From Polaribacter gangjinensis (GTDB lineage Bacteria; Bacteroidota; Bacteroidia; Flavobacteriales; Flavobacteriaceae), in assembly GCF_038024125.1 (NCBI RefSeq), contig NZ_CP150662.1:1753501-1817500 (forward strand): 64,000 bases of DNA, written 5' to 3'. The position numbers were made by a program, and so were the translations under genes. Under the pieces are notes generated by a model. It was not told the origin of the DNA. It ran no database searches and worked only from the letters and a program-made list of their open reading frames with translations. Position 1 is the first letter of the stretch. Every line of letters begins with the position of its first letter. Positions 43,410 to 51,957 of this stretch are shown in pieces.

Positions 43410-43747
43410 CATTACAACAATTTACTTTAAAACTCAAAACGAGTCCAAACGAAATAATATTTGCAGAGACAATGCAAGTAATTGATGATCATTTCAATTT
43501 TTCACCAACAGGTTTTTCAAACGGAAAAATATATAATAAAGCTGGTGAAAATAATGGTTCTTGTAAATTATTTGCTTTCGCAATGCATCAAAAGTTTACA
43601 AAACTAGAAACGCTTTTTTGCTTTGGAGAACATTATAAAAATGTTTTAGAGGATTCTAATGGCACTTCACATCAAAATATCAGAAATTTTATGAGTACAG
43701 GTTTTGATGGTTTGTCTTTTGATAATGAAGCTTTACAACCGAATTAA
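43406..43747 (+). CDS. HopJ type III effector-like family protein
   Basis: A 113-residue small protein. Segments FNFSPTGFSNG and NNGSCKLFAFA, then NIRNFMSTGFDGLSF, are hallmarks of the HopJ family. The family is named after a Pseudomonas protein but is widespread in bacteria without type III secretion, so the name says little about function. It overlaps the SGNH hydrolase gene by 4 bp, which suggests the two are made together. No signal peptide. Confidence 0.85.
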   Translation: MTLQQFTLKLKTSPNEIIFAETMQVIDDHFNFSPTGFSNGKIYNKAGENNGSCKLFAFAMHQKFTKLETLFCFGEHYKNVLEDSNGTSHQNIRNFMSTGFDGLSFDNEALQPN

Positions 43748-43770
43748 AAATTAAATTTCCTAGGATTTAG

Positions 43771-45927
43771 CTACCTAATCAAACTAAAATTTCCAGTCTT
43801 TTCAATCGTAAGCCCGTTAATATCTGTCAATAAAACTCGAAACCAGTAACTATTTGAAGGTAATTTTTTGCCTTGATATTCTCCATTCCAACCTTGTGAA
43901 TTTGGTTCAATCTGATAAATGAGTTTGCCAAATCTATCAAAAATTGTAATTTTTGAGATCGTATAAAAAGTAGCATCAAATCCATTGATTGTCCAAAAAT
44001 CATTTTCTCCATCACCATTTGGAGTGAAAAATTTTGGATATGCTAAAATTGAAAACTGATAAGAAGCAACTCCACAACCCAATTTGTCTCTTACATATAA
44101 GGTATGAATTCCAGGAGATAAATTTTGAAAAAAACCAACATCAGTATAGTTTCCAAATTCATCATCAATAGCAAATTCATAAGTTCCAATTCCGAGATTT
44201 GGATTTGCAACTTGGATGGAATTATTATTGGAATCATCAGTAATGATAACATCATCTTTTGTAATTGTAGCAATTGATGATTTAGTGACCACAATTAATT
44301 TCTCATCAGAAATACATCCTGCTTCAGAAACTGCACTTACATAATAATTTCCTTCAGAAGTTACTGAAATCGATGAAGAAGTTTCAGACAAAATAACATC
44401 ATCTTTTCTCCAAATGTATGCATAGTTTCCTTGAGGATTTCTAGTTTCTAAGGTAATAGAACCAATATCTTCGCATAAAACATATCCATTTAATGGAACA
44501 TCAAATTCAGGAATTGTATCATCTAAAATTGCATTTACTGGAGTTCTTGTAGCGGTTTCACAACCATCGCGATTTGCAGTAACGTAATATGTTACAGAAC
44601 TTGTTAAAACAGGCGTTTCAAAAGAATTTCCAATAAAAATTGGAGTGGTACTTACTAAAGAATCATACCAATAAACCTCACCTTCATTGGCTGTAGCAGA
44701 TATTGTTGCTATACCTGAACAAACCAAATCATCAGTTGTTGATGTAATTGAAGGTCTTGGATTAACAATAACAGTAACAGCCGTTCTTGGTAATGTTGTA
44801 CAAGAATTTACAGAAGCAGTTGCATAAAAAACTGTTGTATTTGTTAAAAATGGGGTTGTAAAATCAGACCCATTTCCAACTTGAGTTCCATTTATTGGCG
44901 CATCAAACCAAAGAATATCTCCTTCGCTTGCTATTGCAGAAATGGTTGCAGTACCTGATTGACAAATAGTTTCATTTACAGTTGAAACAATTTGTGGAAT
45001 AAAAATACTGGTTGTTGCTACGATGTTTAATGGTGGGTCATTTGGTGTGCCAAATTCAACTACATATCCTTTTGGTTCGTAAGCAGCAATATCACCTCCA
45101 ACATTTGGCAAATCATTCCAAGCGCCTCGTATTCCAATGGATGGATCTGTGATATGCGCATAATCTTCATTTCCTTGATTATTTGGTTCATTCGCATTCC
45201 AAAAAGCAAAATTGGGTGTTGTACCATTTACAGCACCATTCCAAAAAATGGTTCCAGCTTCAGGTCCTGTCATCCATTTCCAAACACCTTCAGTTTCTTC
45301 GTCACTTCCACCAATCCAACCAGCTCCTGAAGCCTGTTTTCCTGCAAAATCAGCTTCAATTTGTGAGGTTAGCGTTGCTAAATAGCCTTGCCTTCCATAA
45401 TAAAATTGATTTTCTGCTGCAATTTTTGCATTGCTCCAAGTGATTAAATTAGCTGGAATAAATCGATAAAAATGTCCTGTTTCTGGCAGATAATTGGCAT
45501 CATCAATAGTTAACGAAAACTTTTTTTCAGGTAAAATATTGGTTGCTGTCGTATTGAAAACAACATCTTTTACAGCGTTTTCTAAATCTGTCAACAACAT
45601 TTGCGAACCAATTCCTCTTGAAATTAAAGTTAATTTTCCTTCTGAAGCACTCCAAACAGGAAGAATATTAGGATGAAGCGATACATCAAGTTGTAAGGTA
45701 TCAAATCCTTGTTGATAGCCTTCTGAAATTTGAATGTAAAATGCATCAATAGTAGTATTATTAGGATCTGTAATTGAAAAATCGGTGACAATATTTATGG
45801 GATTTCCAGGACAAAAGGCTTGTCTTCCTGTTGCAAAAACTTCAGGAGGTTGTGCCAAAATAGGGGTTGAAAAAATCAGCCCAAAAAGAGCCAAAAAAAG
45901 TATTTTAATTCTTGGTATTTTACGCAT
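43771..45927 (-). CDS. T9SS-secreted protein: C-type lectin-like domain, Ig-like repeats, type B sorting domain
   Basis: A 718-residue exported protein. A signal peptide (about 1-25, ending TPILAQ) and an N-terminal beta region precede a C-type-lectin-like domain (about 150-295, with GWIGGSDEETEGVWKWM and GNEDYAHI). Two or three Ig-like repeats follow (about 310-460, ICQSGTATISAIASEG, DLVCSGIATISATANEG). The last about 90 residues are the gliding-motility type B sorting domain (FFTPNGDGENDFW, ITIFDRFGKLIYQ). It is expected at the cell surface, secreted by the type IX system; adhesion or glycan binding is inferred from the lectin fold. Confidence 0.9.
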   Translation of the reverse strand: MRKIPRIKILFLALFGLIFSTPILAQPPEVFATGRQAFCPGNPINIVTDFSITDPNNTTIDAFYIQISEGYQQGFDTLQLDVSLHPNILPVWSASEGKLTLISRGIGSQMLLTDLENAVKDVVFNTTATNILPEKKFSLTIDDANYLPETGHFYRFIPANLITWSNAKIAAENQFYYGRQGYLATLTSQIEADFAGKQASGAGWIGGSDEETEGVWKWMTGPEAGTIFWNGAVNGTTPNFAFWNANEPNNQGNEDYAHITDPSIGIRGAWNDLPNVGGDIAAYEPKGYVVEFGTPNDPPLNIVATTSIFIPQIVSTVNETICQSGTATISAIASEGDILWFDAPINGTQVGNGSDFTTPFLTNTTVFYATASVNSCTTLPRTAVTVIVNPRPSITSTTDDLVCSGIATISATANEGEVYWYDSLVSTTPIFIGNSFETPVLTSSVTYYVTANRDGCETATRTPVNAILDDTIPEFDVPLNGYVLCEDIGSITLETRNPQGNYAYIWRKDDVILSETSSSISVTSEGNYYVSAVSEAGCISDEKLIVVTKSSIATITKDDVIITDDSNNNSIQVANPNLGIGTYEFAIDDEFGNYTDVGFFQNLSPGIHTLYVRDKLGCGVASYQFSILAYPKFFTPNGDGENDFWTINGFDATFYTISKITIFDRFGKLIYQIEPNSQGWNGEYQGKKLPSNSYWFRVLLTDINGLTIEKTGNFSLIR

Positions 45928-45955
45928 TTTAAAAGCTACCTTACTGTTGTTTTCT

Positions 45956-45963
45956 TACTTTTG
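45956..45963 (+). promoter_or_regulatory. Promoter -7 box (TACTTTTG) for osmC-like gene and recJ
   Basis: Exact TAnnTTTG, 48 nt before the OsmC-family start codon. Confidence 0.5.
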
Positions 45964-46010
45964 TAAAAAAGCACAAGTTACTACATCAAAATTTAAAAAA
46001 ATTACAAATT

Positions 46011-46436
46011 ATGGTTAAAAATACTGTTACAACTGTTTGGACTCAAAAATCGCAATTCGAAACTGATAATCCAAGTGGATACAAGTTCACAATGTTTGAT
46101 AAATCACAAGATAATGGCGATGTTGTTGGTTTTGCTCCAAAAGCTTTAATGCTCTCATCTTTAGCAGGTTGCTCTGGTTTAGACGTAGTTTCGTTATTGG
46201 CAAAAATGCGTGCAGAAGTTGCTGATTTTAGAATTGAAGTTACTGGCGAATTGACTGACGAACATCCAAAATATTATAAAAAAGTAAGGGTAGAATATCA
46301 TTTTTCTGATAGCAATTTACAACCTGAAAAAATTCAGAAAGCTGTAAATTTATCAGTAACAACCTATTGTGGAGTTATGGAAATGTTTCGAAGATTTGCA
46401 GAAGTAGAAACCGAAATATTTTTACATACGATTTAA
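46011..46436 (+). CDS. OsmC family protein
   Basis: A 141-residue OsmC/Ohr-fold protein with both redox cysteines in expected surroundings: LAGCSGLDVVSLL (about residue 49) and VTTYCGVMEMFRRF (about residue 121). OsmC-type proteins are thiol peroxidases acting on organic hydroperoxides; the GCSGLD and YCGV spacing matches the YhfA-like subgroup, whose substrate is unclear. recJ starts 13 bp after its stop codon on the same strand. Confidence 0.9.
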   Translation: MVKNTVTTVWTQKSQFETDNPSGYKFTMFDKSQDNGDVVGFAPKALMLSSLAGCSGLDVVSLLAKMRAEVADFRIEVTGELTDEHPKYYKKVRVEYHFSDSNLQPEKIQKAVNLSVTTYCGVMEMFRRFAEVETEIFLHTI

Positions 46437-46449
46437 AAACTCAATTGCT

Positions 46450-48135
46450 ATGAGATGGACTTTAAAGACAAAACCGCCCAAAGAAAAAGTAGAAAAACTC
46501 GCAAAAGAATTACAAATTGAAGAAACATTAGCGAGCATTTTGTGTCAGCGAAATATTGAAACTTTTGAGGACGCCAAGAAATTTTTTAGACCCAATTTAA
46601 AGGATATTCATGATCCTTTTTTGATGAAAGACATGGACAAAGCTGTCCAAAGAATTGAAAAAGCAATCGAAAATGAAGAAAATATACTAATTTATGGTGA
46701 TTATGATGTTGATGGAACCACTGCAGTTTCGTTGGTTGCTTCGTATTTAAAAACCATTTATCCAAATATTGCAACCTACATTCCTGATAGATATGATGAA
46801 GGTTATGGCATTTCACACACTGGAATTGACTTTGCATTTGACAACGATTTTTCATTAATTATTGCTTTGGATTGTGGCATCAAAGCGATTGAAAAAGTTG
46901 CGTATGCATCTGAAAAAAATATCGATTTTATCATTTGCGATCACCACAAACCAGGTGCTGAAATTCCGAAAGCTGTAGCTGTTTTAAATCCGAAAAGAGT
47001 AGATTGTAGTTATCCTTTTGATGAATTGTGTGGTTGTGGAGTTGGCTTTAAATTGATTCAAGCTTTGGGTTCAAAAAGAGGTCAAAATATAGATTATTTT
47101 ATTCCTTATTTAGATTTGGTTGCTACTGCAATTGCAGCTGATATTGTGCCAATTGTTGGCGAAAATCGGATTTTATCCTATTTCGGATTGCAAGTAATCA
47201 ACTCCAATCCAAGAAATGGTATCAAAGCACTGATTCATCAAATCAAGAAAAAAGAATTGACAATTACGGATGTTGTTTTTATCATCGCACCAAGAATCAA
47301 TGCAGCAGGAAGAATCAAACACGGCAATTATGCAGTAGAATTATTGACAGAAATGGATTTTGATTCGGCAGTAGAATTTGCAAAAGCGATTGAAGTTTTT
47401 AATTCCGACAGAAAAGACTTAGACAAAAAAATCACTGTTGAAGCACTCAGTCAAATTATGGAAAATGACGAAGAAAATAAATTTTCAACAGTTGTTTTTC
47501 AAGAAGATTGGCATAAGGGCGTTATTGGAATTGTGGCATCAAGACTCACAGAAACCTATTACAGACCTACCTTAGTTTTTACAAAAAGTGGCGAAAAATT
47601 GGCTGCTTCTGCTCGTTCTGTAAAAGATTTTGATGTGTATGAAGCTCTGGAAGAATGTACCGAATTTATTGAACAGTTTGGCGGACATAAATATGCTGCA
47701 GGATTGACTTTGTTGCCAGAAAACTATGAAAACTTCAAAAATAAGTTTGAAGAAGTCGTTGCAAAAAGCATTGATAAGGAGTTATTAACTCCCGAAATTT
47801 TGATTGATGCTGAAATAGAATTATCAGAAATTACACCTAAATTTTTTAGAATTTTACAACAAATGGCGCCTTTTGGACCTCAAAATATGCGTCCTGTTTT
47901 TAAATCAACTGGAGTAAGAGACAATGGTTATGGAAAAAAAGTGGGTTCAGATGAAACACATTTAAAACTCAATTTGTTTCAAGGAGACAACCAAAAAACC
48001 TACAATGCCATTGGCTTTGGTTTGGGAAATAAAATCGATATTGTTGAAGATGAATTTGATATTGTGTATTCGTTAGATGAAAACGAATGGAATGGTTATA
48101 AATCTGTACAATTGTTGTTGAGGGATTTGAAGTGA
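46450..48135 (+). CDS. recJ: Single-stranded-DNA-specific exonuclease RecJ
   Basis: A 561-residue 5'-3' ssDNA exonuclease. DHH-family motifs run in order: LIYGDYDVDGTTAV, IIALDCGIKA, ICDHHKPGAE (DHH), LDLVATAIAADIVP, APRINAAGRIKHG and EQFGGHKYAAGLTL (DHHA1), then an OB-fold-like C-terminus. It acts in recombination, mismatch and base-excision repair. It follows the OsmC-family gene by 13 bp and converges with the PIF1-type helicase gene (12 bp). Confidence 0.97.
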   Translation: MRWTLKTKPPKEKVEKLAKELQIEETLASILCQRNIETFEDAKKFFRPNLKDIHDPFLMKDMDKAVQRIEKAIENEENILIYGDYDVDGTTAVSLVASYLKTIYPNIATYIPDRYDEGYGISHTGIDFAFDNDFSLIIALDCGIKAIEKVAYASEKNIDFIICDHHKPGAEIPKAVAVLNPKRVDCSYPFDELCGCGVGFKLIQALGSKRGQNIDYFIPYLDLVATAIAADIVPIVGENRILSYFGLQVINSNPRNGIKALIHQIKKKELTITDVVFIIAPRINAAGRIKHGNYAVELLTEMDFDSAVEFAKAIEVFNSDRKDLDKKITVEALSQIMENDEENKFSTVVFQEDWHKGVIGIVASRLTETYYRPTLVFTKSGEKLAASARSVKDFDVYEALEECTEFIEQFGGHKYAAGLTLLPENYENFKNKFEEVVAKSIDKELLTPEILIDAEIELSEITPKFFRILQQMAPFGPQNMRPVFKSTGVRDNGYGKKVGSDETHLKLNLFQGDNQKTYNAIGFGLGNKIDIVEDEFDIVYSLDENEWNGYKSVQLLLRDLK

Positions 48136-48147
48136 ATCTATTTAATT

Positions 48148-50562
48148 TTACTTTTCCAAAGTTAATAAAACCAATCTTAATTCGGCATAAGTAAAACTAT
48201 CATCCACTTGTTCTTTCAATTCTGTGAGATTTTTAAATTCCACTTTTTCAATCGCTTTTAGAATTTCTTTGTATTTTTTGAGTGATAACAATTCTAAAAT
48301 ATCTACTTCTCCTGATGGAATGTAACTTGCTAAATGACTCTCAATAGTACTTGTTGTATAATTGCGTTCTTTCGCAATCTCTTTCACAGACATTCCTGCT
48401 CTAAACATTTCTAAACTAATTTGTTTGGTGTTTTTTTTAACTTCTTTTAGTGGTTTCTCTTGTAAACTTTTTGATTGATGGATGCCATTTTCTTCGCAAT
48501 ATTCATTGATGACTTCCAAGATTTCTTGTCCATATTTTTCAACGCGAACTTTGCCCATTCCTGAAACTTTCAACAATTCTTTTTCTGTTCTTGGAAGTAA
48601 ATCGCACATTAAATACAATGTTTCTTGTGTAAATATTTGAAAAGCAGGTATATTTTGAGCTATCCTAATTTCATCTCTTAACTCGCGTAATTTCAACGCC
48701 AAAATTGGATCGCGTTTTGAGCTCACAGTTTTCTTTTTACTTGGCTCCGTTTTTTGTAAAACAGCATTGGCTCTGACTTCTAAATACTTTTTTACTTGAA
48801 AACCAGTTGTCATTTTTTCGAGTGCAAACAGCTTTTCTTCTAGCTTTTCTTGCAATGCGTTAAACTGTTTTTCAAAATCGGTTTTTACTGTTTTATTATC
48901 TGTAGAAAATGAAATTTGATGGATTGGTTTTTGAATATTCGCTTTGGTTTCCATCAAAAAATAACTCACAGCTTTTACAAATCGTTCTTGAATTTGAGAA
49001 CTATTTTCTGGTAAAACCGCATTTTCAGAAATCAATTTGATTTGATTTTTAAACGCTGTTGAAATCTTCAACAATGGCACAATTCCTTTTTCTTTGATGG
49101 TTTCTAAATGCTCCAAAACATCACCTTTGATACTGGTTCTGTTTTTGTAAAAAATATCTAACAATCGTGTTGAAGGATATAAAAACGACTGATAATCAAA
49201 TAATTCCGAAATTAAATTCAATTGAAATTGTTTTTCAGATTGATTCAAAACTTCTTCATCAGGATGATTTTCAGCTACAGATTCATTAAAAATATTGACT
49301 GTTTTATCATTGATAATAGAACTTGTTGTGATGGGCGTTTTTAAAACCAAACCTTCTAAAGAAGTGCATCTGCTCAAAGCAACATACGTTTGTCCATGTG
49401 CAAACGAAGCTTCAGCATCAATCACAGCTTTATCAAACGTTAAACCCTGACTTTTGTGAATGGTAATTGCCCACGCCAAACGCAAAGGAACTTGCGAAAA
49501 TTCGCCTGTAATTTCCTCTTTTATTTCTTTGGTTTCGTCATTAATTGTATAATTGATATTTTCCCAAGTTTCAAATTCAGTTACAATTTCATCAGTTTCA
49601 TTCGGACATTTTACAGTGACATTTTCTTTAGAAATATCCGTAATTACGCCAATTTTTCCATTGAAATATCTTTTTTCAGGAGAAGAATCATTTTTGATGA
49701 ACATTACTTGTGCACCCACTTTTAACTCCAATTTTTCATCATTTGGATATGAATTATCACTAAATTTTCCTTTGATAATGGCTTCAAAAAAATAACTTTT
49801 TGAAGTAAGTTTATTGAGTTCAGAATTGTTGATAAGTGTTGCTCTGTTGTTGTGTGTTGTCAACGTAATATATCCTTCTTCTTTGGTAGGTGAAAAGGTA
49901 GGATTGTAGCGTTCATTGAGAATTTTAGCTGATTTTTCTGATAAATTATCATTTCTGATTTCATTCAAAATATTGATAAAATCATCGTTTTTTTGACGGT
50001 AAATGTGCTTCAATTCGATTGTTACAACATTAGCTTCTTGATACGCTTTTGAACTAAAAAAATAGGCAGTTTCATAATGATGTTGTAGCAAACTCCACTC
50101 ATTTTGTTTCACAACGGGCGCTAATTGTTGCAAATCGCCAATCATTAAAATTTGTGCGCCACCAAACACCTTTTCGCGGTTTTTATACCTTCTCATTACT
50201 TGATCAATACCATCTAATAAATCTGCACGAACCATCGAAATTTCATCAATAATGATTAAATCCAATGATTTGATAATATCAATTTTGGTTTTTGAAAACC
50301 TGCGTTGTTCGTTATTATTTTGAATTTGTCCAGGTAAAATGGGTCCAAAAGGCACTTGAAAAAAAGAGTGAATTGTAACGCCTTTTGCATTGATGGCAGC
50401 AACTCCTGTTGGCGCAACAACAACCAATCTTTTGAGCGATTCACTTTTAATTTGGTGTAGAAAAGTAGTTTTTCCAGTACCTGCTTTTCCTGTGATAAAA
50501 AGGTTTCTATCAGTTTTATTGATAAATTCGATGGCAAGTTCAAGTTCAGGATTTGAAGACAT
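48148..50562 (-). CDS. PIF1-like helicase with HRDC and C-terminal helix-turn-helix
   Basis: An 804-residue SF1 helicase. Residues 25-32 hold the Walker A GKAGTGKT, then IIIDEISMV (Walker B) and FGGAQILMIGDLQQLAPV. The C-terminal helicase motif reads TIHKSQGLTFDKAVIDAEA, then YVALSRC. After the helicase core come an HRDC domain (about 655-720, LRDEIRIAQNIPAFQIFTQE) and an HTH segment (ISLEMFRAGMSVKEIAKE) as in RecQ C-termini. The mix of a PIF1 motor with RecQ-type accessory domains is a known Bacteroidota form. The start is ATG 50562; a TTG two codons upstream is less likely. Confidence 0.9.
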   Translation of the reverse strand: MSSNPELELAIEFINKTDRNLFITGKAGTGKTTFLHQIKSESLKRLVVVAPTGVAAINAKGVTIHSFFQVPFGPILPGQIQNNNEQRRFSKTKIDIIKSLDLIIIDEISMVRADLLDGIDQVMRRYKNREKVFGGAQILMIGDLQQLAPVVKQNEWSLLQHHYETAYFFSSKAYQEANVVTIELKHIYRQKNDDFINILNEIRNDNLSEKSAKILNERYNPTFSPTKEEGYITLTTHNNRATLINNSELNKLTSKSYFFEAIIKGKFSDNSYPNDEKLELKVGAQVMFIKNDSSPEKRYFNGKIGVITDISKENVTVKCPNETDEIVTEFETWENINYTINDETKEIKEEITGEFSQVPLRLAWAITIHKSQGLTFDKAVIDAEASFAHGQTYVALSRCTSLEGLVLKTPITTSSIINDKTVNIFNESVAENHPDEEVLNQSEKQFQLNLISELFDYQSFLYPSTRLLDIFYKNRTSIKGDVLEHLETIKEKGIVPLLKISTAFKNQIKLISENAVLPENSSQIQERFVKAVSYFLMETKANIQKPIHQISFSTDNKTVKTDFEKQFNALQEKLEEKLFALEKMTTGFQVKKYLEVRANAVLQKTEPSKKKTVSSKRDPILALKLRELRDEIRIAQNIPAFQIFTQETLYLMCDLLPRTEKELLKVSGMGKVRVEKYGQEILEVINEYCEENGIHQSKSLQEKPLKEVKKNTKQISLEMFRAGMSVKEIAKERNYTTSTIESHLASYIPSGEVDILELLSLKKYKEILKAIEKVEFKNLTELKEQVDDSFTYAELRLVLLTLEK

Positions 50563-50607
50563 TTTCAATTTTTTGGGAAAGATAAGAAATCAATTAATAA
50601 AAAATAA

Positions 50608-50633
50608 AAATCCCAAGCAAATGCTTGGGATTT
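50608..50633 (-). terminator. Rho-independent terminator downstream of sucB
   Basis: TCCCAAGCA..TGCTTGGGA (50611-50630) plus flanking A/T pairs; lies 36 bp past the sucB stop and before the helicase start. Confidence 0.88.
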
Positions 50634-50668
50634 CAATATATAAAAATTTCTAACTCTAAAAATAAAAA

Positions 50669-51886
50669 CTATAATTCCAATGCTTTTTCTGGATTGTTGT
50701 TCATCAAAATTTCTACTGGATTTTCTAACGCTTCTTTTACAGCTACTAAAAATCCAACAGATTCTCGACCATCAATTATTCTGTGATCATAAGATAAAGC
50801 AACATACATTATTGGTCTAATAACAACTTGTCCATTTTCTGCAACTGGTCTGTTTACAATATTGTGCATTCCTAAAATTCCACTTTGAGGTGGATTGATA
50901 ATTGGTGTTGACAACATCGAACCAAAAACACCACCATTTGTGATAGTGAATGTTCCTCCAGTCATTTCATCAACGGTAATTTGACCATCTCTTGCACGTA
51001 AAGCCAAACGTTTTACTTCACTTTCAACACCTCTAAAAGATAAATTTTCTGCATTTCTAATTACAGGAACCATCAAGCCTTTTGGTCCAGAAACCGCTAT
51101 AGAAATATCTTGAAAATCGTTAACTACTTGAAAATCTCCATCAATCATTGAGTTTACTTCAGGATACATTTTTAACGCTCTAACCACTGCCAATGTAAAG
51201 AATGACATGAAACCTAAACCTACATTATGTTTTGCAGCAAAGGCGTCTTTATATTTTTTACGTAAATCAAAAATTGGCTGCATGTTTACTTCGTTAAATG
51301 TAGTCAACATCGCTGTTTCGCTTTTTACAGCAACCAAACGTTCTGCTACTTTTCTACGCAACATAGACATTTTTTTACGCTCTGTATTTCTTGAACCATT
51401 TGATGGTTGCGTACCAAAAGAAGGCACCGCATTTACTGCATCTTCTTTCGTAATTCTACCATCTTTTCCTGTTCCTTTTACTGATGATGATTCGATTCCT
51501 TTTTCAGCCAAAACTTTTTTAGCAGCTGGTGAAGCAGTTCCTGTTGCGTAAGTAGTGGTTGGTTGATTTGATACTGGTTGTTCGATTTTTGGAGCTGGCT
51601 CTTGTTTCTTTTCATCAGATTTAGGTTGCTCATTTCCTGATGGTTTTGCAGCACTTGTATCAATTAAACAAACAATTGAACCTACAGCAACAGCATCACC
51701 TTCAGAAGCTTTTAAAGTGATGATACCACTTTCTTCAGCTGGTAATTCAAGGGTTGCTTTATCAGAATCTACTTCTGCAATAGGTTGATCTTTTTCAACA
51801 TAATCTCCATCTTCAACTAACCAAGTTGCAATTTCTACTTCTGTAATTGATTCTCCTGGAGAAGGAACTTTCATTTCTAAAATCAT
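50669..51886 (-). CDS. sucB: 2-oxoglutarate dehydrogenase E2, dihydrolipoyl succinyltransferase
   Basis: A 405-residue E2 subunit. One lipoyl domain (about 1-75, lipoylated Lys in [11 protein letters not shown]) is followed by a Pro/Gln/Lys-rich linker, a peripheral-subunit-binding domain (about 115-150, [14 protein letters not shown]) and the catalytic domain, with [13 protein letters not shown] and the active-site [14 protein letters not shown]. It makes succinyl-CoA in the TCA cycle. E1 is directly upstream (71 bp); E3 is not in the window. Confidence 0.96.
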   Translation of the reverse strand: MILEMKVPSPGESITEVEIATWLVEDGDYVEKDQPIAEVDSDKATLELPAEESGIITLKASEGDAVAVGSIVCLIDTSAAKPSGNEQPKSDEKKQEPAPKIEQPVSNQPTTTYATGTASPAAKKVLAEKGIESSSVKGTGKDGRITKEDAVNAVPSFGTQPSNGSRNTERKKMSMLRRKVAERLVAVKSETAMLTTFNEVNMQPIFDLRKKYKDAFAAKHNVGLGFMSFFTLAVVRALKMYPEVNSMIDGDFQVVNDFQDISIAVSGPKGLMVPVIRNAENLSFRGVESEVKRLALRARDGQITVDEMTGGTFTITNGGVFGSMLSTPIINPPQSGILGMHNIVNRPVAENGQVVIRPIMYVALSYDHRIIDGRESVGFLVAVKEALENPVEILMNNNPEKALEL

Positions 51887-51957
51887 CAGTTCTTATTTTT
51901 ATTTGGCTGATTTTTCATCAGCAATTGATTAATTTTCTATTTATATTAATTTATTTT

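Noticed and set aside
43406..43747. HopJ-like gene as evidence of a type III secretion system
   Set aside because: No type III component is present; the family occurs widely in bacteria lacking the system.
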